From positions 87,375 to 151,374 of the forward strand of contig JBNMQM010000003.1 of the NCBI GenBank assembly GCA_051278195.1: 64,000 bases of DNA, read 5' to 3'. Positions 42,650-50,826 of this stretch are shown here, one piece after another. This DNA comes from JAHRVQ01 sp051278195 (GTDB lineage Bacteria; Pseudomonadota; Gammaproteobacteria; Pseudomonadales; Azotimanducaceae). The notes beneath the pieces were generated by a model. That model had not been told where the DNA came from. It searched no databases and saw only the letters and a program-made list of their open reading frames with translations. The translations under genes were made by a program, and so were the position numbers. Numbering within the stretch: the first letter of the stretch is position 1; every line of letters begins with the position of its first letter.

Positions 42650-43036
42650 GTGAACGATGTGACTGACGTATATTCCGAACTTATGAACAGCTCAACAAAT
42701 CAAACCTCCGGTCTACAGATGCGTCTCGACCACATTAATTTGCCTGCCAGAAAACCAGAATGGCTTGCTGAATGGTATGCCGAGACATTCGATCTCAAGG
42801 CGAAAGATGGATTTGTACTCGGTGCAGGGGTTGTCATCGTCTTTGAAAAAGGCGAGCCACTTATCTATGACGGCAGGGCCCAATTTGGGTTTCGTTGTGG
42901 CACAAAAGTCCAAGTGCAGAGATGGGCAGAAAAATTAGCGGCTTCTGTCGAAGACGAGGCAGTCTATTGCGGCTTCAAGGCAACGGACCCTGAAGGCTAT
43001 GTTTTTGACGTTTATTGGGAAGCGCCTGCAGGCTAA
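42650..43036 (+). CDS. VOC family (glyoxalase-fold) protein
   Basis: A short vicinal-oxygen-chelate protein, 128 residues from the GTG at 42650. The conserved part begins at the ATG at 42719 (MRLDHINLPARKPEWLAEWYA), with DPEGYVFDVYWE at the end; the 23 residues before it may be untranslated. The three candidate starts (42650 GTG, 42683 ATG, 42719 ATG) all lack a convincing ribosome-binding site. A metal-binding His and Glu are plausible in DHINL and FDVYWE. The substrate is unknown. The stop is 3 bp before the next gene, so cotranscription is likely. Confidence 0.8.
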   Translation: MNDVTDVYSELMNSSTNQTSGLQMRLDHINLPARKPEWLAEWYAETFDLKAKDGFVLGAGVVIVFEKGEPLIYDGRAQFGFRCGTKVQVQRWAEKLAASVEDEAVYCGFKATDPEGYVFDVYWEAPAG

Positions 43037-43039
43037 ACG

Positions 43040-44254
43040 ATGAAAAGACAGATCCAAATTGCCGCGCTCATGGCCACGGCCGCTATGTTTACGCTTGCGG
43101 GTTACGAGTTTATTCGCTCCGCATCAACGGTGTTGTTCAAATCAGCCTACGGTGCCGAAAACCTACCCTTAGTGATGGCAGCAATGCCTCTGGTTGTGTT
43201 TGTTGGGGTAGCACTCTATAGCCGTATCCTCACTCAACTAGGACCAAGAAGGACCCTCTTTGTAACTTCACTAGGTTCTGGCCTACTTATTTTTGCCTGC
43301 TATCTACTGGTTTTGACCGGCAGCAAAACAGTCACACCCGCTCTATATCTGCTAAAAGAGCTTTATATCGTTCTCTTGATCGAGCAGTACTGGAGCTATA
43401 TCAATTCAAGCTTGACGTCAGATGGCGCGAAGAAACTTAATGGTCCAATTACAGGCATAGCAGGCATAGGTGGAGCCATAGGTGGCACCTTAGTCGGCGT
43501 CACTGCGACCAGTTGGGGAACGGAAACAATGCTTTTACTGGCTTCGCTCTCTTTGATCCCTGCTGCGTTGGTATCGAATTTCACCTACTTGCGTTATGGA
43601 GAACCTGAAGCGCCACCGGGTGAAGTCCAATCTGGACAGATGGGCTGGGGCTTGTTCCGTGAGAACAAGACGCTCGCCTATTTGCTAGCGATTGTATTGA
43701 TCTCACAGGTGGTTTCAGCAGTTTTGGACCTGAAGTTCCAAGGATTACTATCTCTTGAGTTTACCGGGTCACAGGATGAGGAAACTGCATTTCAAGGTAA
43801 ATTTTGGGGTACGCTCAACACCAGTGTGCTGGTTCTGCAATTCTTGCTCGTTCCGCTTTTGATGTCTTTTGTCTCACTGCGCTTGATTCATATTCTGATG
43901 CCACTGATTCATCTAACCGCGATTAGCATCGCTGTGATCTCACCATCAGTTATCACCGTAGGCATCGCCTTCTTTCTATTCAAGGCCTTTGACTACTCGC
44001 TATTCCGAGCGTCAAAAGAAGTCCTGTATGTGCCGCTAGGATACGATGAACGCTATCGTGCGAAAGAAATCATAGACGTGTTTGGCTACCGCACAGGAAA
44101 AGGCGTGTCGTCGGTCGGTATCGTTGTGCTGCAAAAGGCCGGCGTCGCGATGGGAACGCTGTACTTACCTATTGCCTTGCTGGCAACTGCCGCTTGGTTG
44201 GCGCTCATATTTCCATTGACTCGCCATGCCAAGGCGACTACTGAAGATCGTTAG
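43040..44254 (+). CDS. NTP/NDP exchange (ATP/ADP translocase-like) or related MFS carrier
   Basis: A 404-residue protein with about eleven to twelve membrane helices. The sequence FTLAGYEFIRSASTVLFKSAYGAENLPLV and YLLKELYIVLLIEQYWSYINSS, plus GIGGAIGGTLVG and AFDYSLFRASKEVLYVPLGYDERYRAKEIIDVFGYR, resembles the Npt/TLC ATP/ADP carrier family and its free-living relatives (VPL...RYRAKEIIDV..YR is shared). Classical members steal ATP in intracellular bacteria. In a free-living cell the role is open: nucleotide uptake or a different anion. It is in the same frame as the downstream GNAT, separated by a single TAG. Confidence 0.8.
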   Translation: MKRQIQIAALMATAAMFTLAGYEFIRSASTVLFKSAYGAENLPLVMAAMPLVVFVGVALYSRILTQLGPRRTLFVTSLGSGLLIFACYLLVLTGSKTVTPALYLLKELYIVLLIEQYWSYINSSLTSDGAKKLNGPITGIAGIGGAIGGTLVGVTATSWGTETMLLLASLSLIPAALVSNFTYLRYGEPEAPPGEVQSGQMGWGLFRENKTLAYLLAIVLISQVVSAVLDLKFQGLLSLEFTGSQDEETAFQGKFWGTLNTSVLVLQFLLVPLLMSFVSLRLIHILMPLIHLTAISIAVISPSVITVGIAFFLFKAFDYSLFRASKEVLYVPLGYDERYRAKEIIDVFGYRTGKGVSSVGIVVLQKAGVAMGTLYLPIALLATAAWLALIFPLTRHAKATTEDR

Positions 44255-44365
44255 GCAATAGTCATCCCCGAGAATAAACTACCCTTTGCGAGCGTAACAA
44301 AAGATCCTTTCTTAATTAGGTCTTTAGCCTCCGACGATGCAGATGATTGTTTTGAAGTTTGGCAG

Positions 44366-44737
44366 TTGTCCCAAGAGACTAAAGGTTATCGCGTGCCGTT
44401 CTTCGAAAATTTTTTGCAGCAGCAAACTAATTGTATGCATTTCGGCGCTTTTACTGAATCAAGAAAGTCCGCGATCGGGTGGGTCACATTGGGTTGGATA
44501 GGTGGCTATGGCAAGTTAGTTAGCCTGTTCGTCCACCCCCAGTTTCGATCGGACGGAATAGGCGGGCATCTCGTACGGCAGGTCATCTGTTCTGCGCTAG
44601 CCAAGAACCTAGTGCACGTTGATCTGGAAGTCGCGATAGAAAACAATGTTGCTAAAAAGCTCTACGAACAAAGCGGTTTCATAAAGGTTGGGTCCAGCTC
44701 AGACCGTCACCGGTATCGTTGCTCTCTGCCTGAATAG
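44366..44737 (+). CDS. GNAT family N-acetyltransferase with unclear start
   Basis: The GNAT acetyl-CoA site is plain: KLVSLFVHPQFRSDGIGGHLVRQV, followed by HVDLEVAIENNVAKKLYEQSGF. The first canonical start is TTG at 44366 (123 residues), but the open frame reaches back to the TAG of the transporter at 44252. The upstream part reads FLIRSLASDDADDCFEVWQ, which is a good GNAT first strand and helix. So the true N-terminus is probably near 44264-44310, with an unusual start codon, TAG read-through, or a mutated start. The 3' end overlaps the convergent gene by 59 bp. The substrate is unknown. Confidence 0.72.
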   Translation: MSQETKGYRVPFFENFLQQQTNCMHFGAFTESRKSAIGWVTLGWIGGYGKLVSLFVHPQFRSDGIGGHLVRQVICSALAKNLVHVDLEVAIENNVAKKLYEQSGFIKVGSSSDRHRYRCSLPE

Positions 44738-45197
44738 CACTGATGCTCATTTCGCTAACGAGATCATTCATGTCATCCAGCCGCTTAACGAGGACATGTA
44801 TAAGGCTATCTTTCAGCTTCTCCCGAATATCGATGTGCATAAATACGAGAGTAGAGTGGTTTACTTCAAAAAAGATACAGTCAACCTGAGCTTTGACAGA
44901 CGTCGTCCTAGGGCGCTCGGTTAAGAAGGATATTTCACCGAAGCAATCACCCGGTAGTAAAACAGCTAGCGGTTTAGGTGCTTTTTTTTTCTGAATTAGC
45001 ACCTTGCCTGTTAGCAGTACATAAAAAGAGTTGTCGCTGGCACCCTCATTGATAATAACCTCATCCTTTTGTGATAAAAAGAAGTGAGAGTGCGCTCCCG
45101 TTAAAACCTCTTTTTCAGTACGGCTGAACTGATCAAAAAAGTGGACTTTATTGAGTATCTCGAGCCCCTTTTCAAAGCTGGTTTCTAAGCGTTTCAT
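44679..45197 (-). CDS. Cyclic nucleotide-binding domain protein, no DNA-binding domain
   Basis: A 172-residue protein with one cNMP-binding beta-roll: VIINEGASDNSFYVLLTGKVLIQ, then LLPGDCFGEISFLTERPRTTSVKA. The phosphate-binding cassette GEISFLTERPRTTSV retains the Glu and Arg of cAMP-binding members. A helical extension follows, but there is no C-terminal helix-turn-helix as in Crp. It may be a stand-alone sensor subunit. Its 3' end overlaps the convergent GNAT by 59 bp, a long overlap for this compact window. Confidence 0.85.
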   Translation of the reverse strand: MKRLETSFEKGLEILNKVHFFDQFSRTEKEVLTGAHSHFFLSQKDEVIINEGASDNSFYVLLTGKVLIQKKKAPKPLAVLLPGDCFGEISFLTERPRTTSVKAQVDCIFFEVNHSTLVFMHIDIREKLKDSLIHVLVKRLDDMNDLVSEMSISAIQAESNDTGDGLSWTQPL

Positions 45198-45302
45198 GCG
45201 CAGATATTATCCAAAGTTTATTCTCGCTAAAGTGTAGTCTGTTGGTTGGTTTCCGCCGACGTCAGGGTGATAATTGGGCGAATATAAAAGGGGATAGAAG
45301 GT

Positions 45303-46100
45303 ATGGGCGATCTGCTGAAAGACAAAGTTGCCATTGTGACCGGAGCGAGTCGGGGCATTGGTGAAGCATTGGCCATTCGTTACGCAATGGAGGGCGCTAA
45401 GGTTATCGTGTCAGCCAGAACAGTAAACGAGGGCGACCATAGCCTCGAAGGCAGCATCCAGTCTGTCGTAGATAGAATTACGGCCGCTGGTGGTGATGCC
45501 TTCGGAGTGCGGGCAGACCTGGCGATTCCAGAGCACCGGGAAAACCTGATCAAAGCGGCTATGGATCGCTATGGCGCAGTCGACATACTCGTTAACAACG
45601 CCGCAATTACTTACTTTACGCCGGTGATGAACTTCAAGAAGAAGCATTACGATCTGATGTTGGAAGTTCAGGTATACGCCCCATTTCACCTTTCACAACT
45701 AGTGCTGCCCGGTATGATCGATCGACAATCCGGGTGGATATTAAATATTTCTTCCCATGCTGCGTTACATCCGGCAAAAGATAGTGGCGGTCGAGGCGGA
45801 ACGGTTTATGGTATGTGTAAAGCCGCACTGGAGAGATTGACCACAGGACTCGCGTCAGAGGTGTATGGCAAAGGCATTGCGGTAAATGTTATCTCACCTG
45901 GACTTGTCGCAACACCTGGCGTTGTACACCATAAACTCATCACGGAAGAATCGAAGGATCGGGTCGTGCCGGTCGAGAATATGGCCGAGGCTTGCTTGCG
46001 CCTGAGTTATGGGGATCCAGCCGCTTTGACCGGTAAAATCACCTATGCTGTCGACATGATCGAGGAGTTTAATCTCACACCGAGCGCGCTTGCTTTTTAG
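45303..46100 (+). CDS. Short-chain dehydrogenase/reductase
   Basis: A 265-residue SDR. Cofactor site TGASRGIGEALA, NNAA motif LVNNAAITYF, catalytic residues in NISSHAA and YGMCKAALER. The segment SGWILNISSHAALHP is diagnostic of the classical type. The C-terminal block (GKITYAVDMIEEFNLTPSAL) departs from the usual GG.ltvDGG, as in some acyl-CoA or hydroxysteroid-type members. Substrate unknown. The gene is monocistronic, between a divergent cNMP-binding protein and the convergent metA. Confidence 0.88.
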   Translation: MGDLLKDKVAIVTGASRGIGEALAIRYAMEGAKVIVSARTVNEGDHSLEGSIQSVVDRITAAGGDAFGVRADLAIPEHRENLIKAAMDRYGAVDILVNNAAITYFTPVMNFKKKHYDLMLEVQVYAPFHLSQLVLPGMIDRQSGWILNISSHAALHPAKDSGGRGGTVYGMCKAALERLTTGLASEVYGKGIAVNVISPGLVATPGVVHHKLITEESKDRVVPVENMAEACLRLSYGDPAALTGKITYAVDMIEEFNLTPSALAF

Positions 46101-46124
46101 CAACCCTTCACCGTTAGCACATAG

Positions 46125-46166
46125 CCGTTAACCCTGACCTGTTAACCCTGACCTGTTAACCCTGAC
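46125..46166. repeat. 14-bp tandem repeat at the metA 3' end
   Basis: Three copies of CYGTTAACCCTGAC at 46125-46138, 46139-46152 and 46153-46166. The last unit carries the metA stop codon (TTA on the plus strand at 46156-46158) and encodes its last residues. It lies between two convergent genes. Confidence 0.92.
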
Positions 46167-47103
46167 CCAATGTGTGGTCTAACTGACTGCCAATCAATTC
46201 GGTATCGAAAGGAGACAGCTGGTAAACATAATAATTAAGCCAGTTTGAAAACAACAAATTACCGTGACTTTTCCAGGTAATTGTCGGCGCCTTTGATGGA
46301 TCGTTGTCAGGGAAATAGTTCTCAGGGACGCTCGGCTGAAGCCCAGCCGCAAGGTCCCGTTCGTATTCGTCACGCAGGCAATCTGGTTCATATTCAGAAT
46401 GGCCAGTGACAAATAGATGCCTACCGTCTTTTCGTTGGAATACGTAAGCCCCCGCAATCTTAGAGGTTGCGATCAATTCCAAATCTGGGTGATGTTCAAT
46501 GTCAGCTTCTCTGATTTCAGCGTAACGGGAGTGGGGGGCATCAAAAATATCGTCAAAACCGCGGACCGCAGGCGCTAGCGGGTCCATCAAATAATGAGGA
46601 TATACGCCGGATATCTTTTTTGGCAGTAGATACTTGTTAATGTCGTAAAGGTGATACATCGCCGCCTGCACACCCCAGCAGAGAAACATCGTGGACGTCA
46701 CATTCGTTACTGTCCAGTCGAGTATCCGAGTCATCTGCGGCCAAAATACCACTTCTTCAAAGTCCAATTTTCCCAGTGGCGCACCAGTCACAATCATACC
46801 GTCGTATTTATTGTGCTGGACCTGTTCGAAGTCCATATAGAAATTTTCCATATGCTCGATGGGCGTATTTTTGGAAGGTTTGTCACTGATTCGCATCAGT
46901 TCCACGTCAGTCTGCAGAGGTGAATTTGCCAACATCCGGAGCAAATGGATCTCGGTTTCAATCTTCTTTGGCATCAGATTGAGGATCAGAATTCGAAGTG
47001 GTCGAATATCTTGTTGCGATGCGTCTGAAGAAGACATGCAGAAGATATTTTCTTGCTTCAAAATATGAGCTGCTGGTAGGCCATCCGGTATTCTGAGTGG
47101 CAT
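46156..47103 (-). CDS. metA: Homoserine O-acyltransferase (MetA)
   Basis: A 315-residue MetA (homoserine O-succinyl- or acetyltransferase). It opens MPLRIPDGLPAAHIL, the family hallmark, followed by LRILILNLMPKKIETE, IVTGAPLGKLDFEEVVFW, the nucleophile Cys in TMFLCWGVQAAMYH, KISGVYPHY and FVTGHSEYE with catalytic His and Glu. It activates homoserine for methionine synthesis. Substrate choice (succinyl- versus acetyl-CoA) turns on residues near the active site that I have not scored. Upstream lies a SAM-II riboswitch and terminator, so expression should fall when S-adenosylmethionine is plentiful. Confidence 0.94.
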   Translation of the reverse strand: MPLRIPDGLPAAHILKQENIFCMSSSDASQQDIRPLRILILNLMPKKIETEIHLLRMLANSPLQTDVELMRISDKPSKNTPIEHMENFYMDFEQVQHNKYDGMIVTGAPLGKLDFEEVVFWPQMTRILDWTVTNVTSTMFLCWGVQAAMYHLYDINKYLLPKKISGVYPHYLMDPLAPAVRGFDDIFDAPHSRYAEIREADIEHHPDLELIATSKIAGAYVFQRKDGRHLFVTGHSEYEPDCLRDEYERDLAAGLQPSVPENYFPDNDPSKAPTITWKSHGNLLFSNWLNYYVYQLSPFDTELIGSQLDHTLGQG

Positions 47104-47130
47104 GTAAACGTCCCCCGGGCCAAAAGTGCA

Positions 47131-47164
47131 AAAAAAAACCTACTCGCTAAGCTAAAGTAGGTTT
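47131..47164 (-). terminator. Riboswitch-linked intrinsic terminator in the metA leader
   Basis: On the minus strand AAACCTACT pairs with AGTAGGTTT around an 11-base loop, and the T-run continues to eight Ts. It ends 28 bases before the metA start codon. The 5' arm and loop include CTTTAGC, which is exactly complementary to GCTAAAG at the 3' end of the riboswitch (47184-47178). That alternative pairing could act as an anti-terminator when SAM is absent. Confidence 0.88.
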
Positions 47165-47173
47165 CGGCCTTGA

Positions 47174-47228
47174 CCCTCTTTAGCGGTATTTATAAAGCGC
47201 CCGCAAGCTGATGTTCAAATCGGCGCTG
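47174..47228 (-). ncRNA. SAM-II riboswitch upstream of metA
   Basis: On the minus strand the RNA has GCGCC (47226-47222) pairing with GGCGC (47201-47197) as P1. Between them lies GAUUUGAACAUCAGCUUGCG, and after P1 come UUUAUAAAUACC and GCUAAAGAGGG. GAUUU, the UUGC, the UAUAAAU joining strand and GCUAAA-GGG match the SAM-II aptamer pattern, including the Sargasso Sea metagenome aptamer used for the crystal structure as I recall it. SAM-II folds as a pseudoknot and senses S-adenosylmethionine. Its 5' end coincides with the predicted transcription start, and an intrinsic terminator follows. Confidence 0.9.
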
Positions 47229-47233
47229 TCGGC

Positions 47234-47263
47234 ATTATAGAACCACTGGGGCAGATTTGTCAC
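47234..47263 (-). promoter_or_regulatory. metA promoter
   Basis: On the minus strand GTGACA (47263-47258) and a perfect TATAAT (47239-47234) are separated by 18 bp. The expected start point is near 47227, exactly where the SAM-II aptamer begins. The -35 overlaps the stop codon of the upstream SDR gene. Confidence 0.82.
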
Positions 47264-48033
47264 ATAGATTCCCGACCAAATTGTGCTTGTAACCGCTTCA
47301 TGCCAGTAATCCATCGGTCATAATCGGCTGATTTACGTTGCATGTAGGTGAGAACTTCTGGGTGAGGCAAAACTAGAAATTTCTCTGACTGCAACGTTTC
47401 TACCACCGAATCACACAGCTGTTCGGGCTCCATCATCCCATCAATGCCTGCCACACCACCGTTCTTAGTATTTTCTGTCATCGCGGTTCTCACGGCTTGC
47501 GGGCAGAGTGCTGAAACCTTGATACCTCGATCGCCGTAGGTAACCGCCAACCATTCTGCATAAGCCACTGCAGCGTGTTTGGTGACCGCATATGGTGCAC
47601 TACCAATTTGCGTTAGCAGACCTGCAGCGGAGGCGGTATTCAATATGTAACCATCGCCACGTCGCAACATGTCAGGAAGTGCCGCCCTAGTCGCATAGAT
47701 GTGAGCCATTACATTAATTTCCCAAATGCGCTGCCAATCCTCATTTGAGGTCTCAGGGCCGCCTCCAACTCCAATGCCAGCATTGTTACAAAGTAAGTCA
47801 ATCTGTCCGTGCATCGATTCTGCAGTGCTTATGAGGTGCTGAACCTCAGATTCTTTGGCAACATCAGTGCGGATTGCCGTGACGCCCAGTTCACTTGCGA
47901 CATCGTCCAATGCAGGATTAACGTCTGCGATAATGACGTGCGCGGCACCTTCTTTCATAAATCGGGCAGCCATAGCTTTGCCAATACCGCTTGCGCCTCC
48001 TGTGATCACCGCTATTTTGTCTTTAATTTCCAT
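47260..48033 (-). CDS. Short-chain dehydrogenase/reductase
   Basis: From the ATG at 48033, behind a GGAG site, the product has 257 residues. A longer in-frame reading to 48171 adds 46 residues with no SDR similarity and is not favoured. Motifs: TGGASGIGKAMA, LLCNNAGIGVGG, catalytic Ser in LNTASAAG and YAVTKHAAVAYAE. The catalytic Ser position is an SAAG variant. C-terminal CPQAVRTAM replaces the usual PG. The substrate is unknown. It is directly upstream of the metA promoter and on the same strand. Confidence 0.88.
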   Translation of the reverse strand: MEIKDKIAVITGGASGIGKAMAARFMKEGAAHVIIADVNPALDDVASELGVTAIRTDVAKESEVQHLISTAESMHGQIDLLCNNAGIGVGGGPETSNEDWQRIWEINVMAHIYATRAALPDMLRRGDGYILNTASAAGLLTQIGSAPYAVTKHAAVAYAEWLAVTYGDRGIKVSALCPQAVRTAMTENTKNGGVAGIDGMMEPEQLCDSVVETLQSEKFLVLPHPEVLTYMQRKSADYDRWITGMKRLQAQFGRESM

Positions 48034-48315
48034 ATAGAGCTCCAATGAAGTTTTGCCGCAGACTCGCACATTTGTCGCGTCAGGGAAAGAATGGGGGGCG
48101 CTTAAAACATTTAGAAATATATCCACAACTATTCGATACTGGCCAGAAACATCCAAACTGACCACTTGCAAGCTTTTGTCATAAGGAGGATTATCCGTGC
48201 GTCAGTTTCGGTGCGAACGATAGACGAGGGCACCGGAGATAGTGTCGAATAGTGTCGAAAAGAGTTCGAACAGGATGCCTAAAAGGGTGCAGAGCCCAAA
48301 CAGCGAAGAATAAAT

Positions 48316-50187
48316 ATGGACCAGCCTAAAATCGTCTCAGCGCTACCACACGATGCGGCGAACGAACATGTTCTAGAAAGTAACGACCTTGTCTTTGAGT
48401 TGGACGATGCTGCTCAGTGCTTGTGGGTCAACGACCGCGTCAAACAAGAGTTCGGCGATGTGCGCGGGAAGCACATTGACGAAATTTTCTTTGATGAGCC
48501 CGCAGTTCTTGAACGTTTCGAACAGATTAGACGTGGGCGTGAATTCATCTATTTCGAAGTGCCCAATAAGCACACTTGGCTGATTCAAGGTATCCATCAT
48601 GACGGGCAGCTATCAGGTGCCGTGATTACCGCCCAACCAACTGAGGCCGCAAGCTATCAATTCCTGCAGCCTTCTTCTTGGAACTACGACTTAAACTCCA
48701 ACAAGATCACCTTGTCTCAAGGCCTTACCAAACTGCTTGGGTTTGCTGAGCAGCAATTAGACCTCAATGACGCCAGACTGCATCGCCCTAAAGAGATCGG
48801 TTTGCTGATATCAGGGAGCAAAAAATTGATCCTCGGTGAAGCAGATTTTTTCATAGAGGAATTTGCGCTCGAGGATGTTTATGGCTTCACCCGCTGGTTT
48901 TGCGTTCGAGGGCAGGTGGCCGTGCGGAACTCTAAGAACCATGTTGTAGGCTTGAACGGATCGATAGAAGATGTCACCGCTAGGGTGATGGACAAGCAAG
49001 ATCGTCAAGCACTCGAACTCAAAATGCTTCGCTTCCAAAAAATGGAAGCCATTGGCGAACTCGCGGGCGGCATCGCCCACGACTTCAATAATATCCTTAC
49101 CAGTGTCATGGGCTATACCGAACTCGCATTAATGGAAGCCTCTCCAGATACCGCCTCGAAGCTCTCGACCTATTTACAGGAAGTTTATCAGGGCGGTCGT
49201 AGAGCTCGCGAATTGGTTGCCAAGATGCTGACTTTCAGCCGCACTGACAAAAGTGAACCCGCCAATTTTGACCTAATGCTCGAGATAAAAGACGTCGTCA
49301 AAATGCTACGCGCGTCACTGCCGAGTTCTATAGAGATACGAATAGACGTTGATGAGGGGCTGCCAGAGGTCTTTATCGATAAGCAGTTCTTGCAACAGAT
49401 GATGATGAACCTTTGCATAAACGCACGAGACGCCATGCCAAACGGTGGCGTCATCCAATTGCGTGGACGCTCACGGACCGTTACCCGTGATCATTGTGAT
49501 TCATGCCACGCGGAATTCGCTGGGGAGTATGTTGAACTCTCTATCGAGGATACTGGTACGGGTATTCCGGCCGATTTGCTAGAACGAATTTTTGAACCTT
49601 ATGTCTCAACGAAAAATGACGGTTCTGGAATGGGGCTCGCTATGGTACATGGCATCATGCATCGCCAAGGCGGACATATTAAAGTTGATTCACTGCTTAA
49701 CGACGGTACTGAGTTTAGATTTTTCCTCAAGCCGGCAGATGCAATTGAGGTTTCCTTACCGGAAAAACCTTATACCGATATTCAGCCAACTCGGCTTGAA
49801 CACAAACATATCCTGGTTATCGACGATGAAGTCTCGCTGGTTTACTTTATCCGCGAGTTATTAAAAAGGAAGGGTTATCAGGTCAGTGTTGCATCAGACA
49901 GCCACGAAGCTTGGGATCTATTCAGTGCAACGCCAGACGAGTTTGATATGGTGGTGACCGATCAGACCATGCCTGGGCTCAGTGGCGTGCAGCTCGCTGG
50001 CAAGATGATTACACTAAAACCTGATCTGCCCATTATGTTGTGTACCGGCTACAGTGATGTTGTAGACGAAACCAATATAGCTCAGTACGGTATTCAGGCA
50101 TTTATGCCTAAGCCGCTCGATAGCAAGGAATTCCTTCAATGCGTGGATGAGCTGCTGACTGCAAGCAGTCAATCAAAAAAACTCTAA
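48316..50187 (+). CDS. Soluble hybrid sensor histidine kinase with C-terminal receiver
   Basis: A 623-residue protein without membrane segments. Residues about 20-110 look like a PAS-type sensor (SNDLVFELDDAAQCLWVNDR), and about 115-225 a second PAS-like region (SWNYDLNSNKITLSQGLTKLLGF). The DHp helix has AGGIAHDFNNILTSVMGYTE with phospho-accepting His255. The HATPase follows with NLCINARDAMP (N box), DTGTGIP (G1) and GSGMGLAMVHGI (G2). A receiver occupies about 497-615 with VIDDE and Asp549 in VTDQTMPGLSG and the Lys in MPKPLD. A CDSC-like DHCDSCH insert at about 394-398 may bind metal. No partner regulator is adjacent. It overlaps the convergent HAD gene by 15 bp. Confidence 0.9.
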   Translation: MDQPKIVSALPHDAANEHVLESNDLVFELDDAAQCLWVNDRVKQEFGDVRGKHIDEIFFDEPAVLERFEQIRRGREFIYFEVPNKHTWLIQGIHHDGQLSGAVITAQPTEAASYQFLQPSSWNYDLNSNKITLSQGLTKLLGFAEQQLDLNDARLHRPKEIGLLISGSKKLILGEADFFIEEFALEDVYGFTRWFCVRGQVAVRNSKNHVVGLNGSIEDVTARVMDKQDRQALELKMLRFQKMEAIGELAGGIAHDFNNILTSVMGYTELALMEASPDTASKLSTYLQEVYQGGRRARELVAKMLTFSRTDKSEPANFDLMLEIKDVVKMLRASLPSSIEIRIDVDEGLPEVFIDKQFLQQMMMNLCINARDAMPNGGVIQLRGRSRTVTRDHCDSCHAEFAGEYVELSIEDTGTGIPADLLERIFEPYVSTKNDGSGMGLAMVHGIMHRQGGHIKVDSLLNDGTEFRFFLKPADAIEVSLPEKPYTDIQPTRLEHKHILVIDDEVSLVYFIRELLKRKGYQVSVASDSHEAWDLFSATPDEFDMVVTDQTMPGLSGVQLAGKMITLKPDLPIMLCTGYSDVVDETNIAQYGIQAFMPKPLDSKEFLQCVDELLTASSQSKKL

Positions 50188-50826
50188 GACATCCTGAGGC
50201 GTTTTGACCAAATAATTCGCGCCAGCACTTTCCAACTCAAGTCTATCTCTGAACCCCCATAGCGCCCCAATACTACAAATTTCTGCAGCATTTGCGGTAA
50301 GTATGTCGACTGCTGTATCACCGAGCAGCGCTATCTCCGATGCGGATATACCAAGTTGAGAGATCAACTGTTTGGCACCCGCGGCGTCGGGTTTGTGCGG
50401 GATCGTTGCGCTATACCCTTGTACTGCGACAAAGGTATCGGGCTTAAAAAAGTGCCCAATACACTGCTCAACAAAGCCATGATCCTTGTTGGAAAGCACT
50501 GCCATCTTACAGCCACGGGCCTTGAGTTCCGCCAACAATGTTTCAATACCGCTATACAGCTCAACATCCTGTTGCCAGCTAAGACGATAGTCAGCCTGCT
50601 GCAGTTGCAGTACGTGATCAATGGTTTTTTCATCTTGAACTTGCTCCGGCAGACAACGAATCACGCATTGGCGCGCGCCATCACCGATAAAGTGCCGGTA
50701 CGCTTGCACCGGATGAGTCGGATAGCCGGCAACCGTGAGCACACGATTAAAACAATTCGCGAGACTGGTTAACGTATCCAGTAGGGTGCCATCTAGATCA
50801 AATAATAGGGCTTTCAGGTTAGGCAT
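50173..50826 (-). CDS. HAD-superfamily phosphatase, phosphoglycolate phosphatase-like
   Basis: A 217-residue HAD hydrolase. Motif I is LLFDLDGTLLDT, motif II AVLSNKD, motif III Lys in IPHKPDA, motif IV LLGDTAVDI. The cap GDGARQCVIRCLP region matches Gph-type phosphatases. It would hydrolyse phosphoglycolate or a similar small phosphate. It is the last gene of the five-gene VWA-J operon and overlaps the GST gene by 8 bp. Confidence 0.87.
   Translation of the reverse strand: MPNLKALLFDLDGTLLDTLTSLANCFNRVLTVAGYPTHPVQAYRHFIGDGARQCVIRCLPEQVQDEKTIDHVLQLQQADYRLSWQQDVELYSGIETLLAELKARGCKMAVLSNKDHGFVEQCIGHFFKPDTFVAVQGYSATIPHKPDAAGAKQLISQLGISASEIALLGDTAVDILTANAAEICSIGALWGFRDRLELESAGANYLVKTPQDVLEFF

Noticed and set aside
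47260..48171. Longer SDR start at 48171
   Set aside because: The extra 46 residues do not fit the SDR fold; ATG 48033 with GGAG is the natural start.
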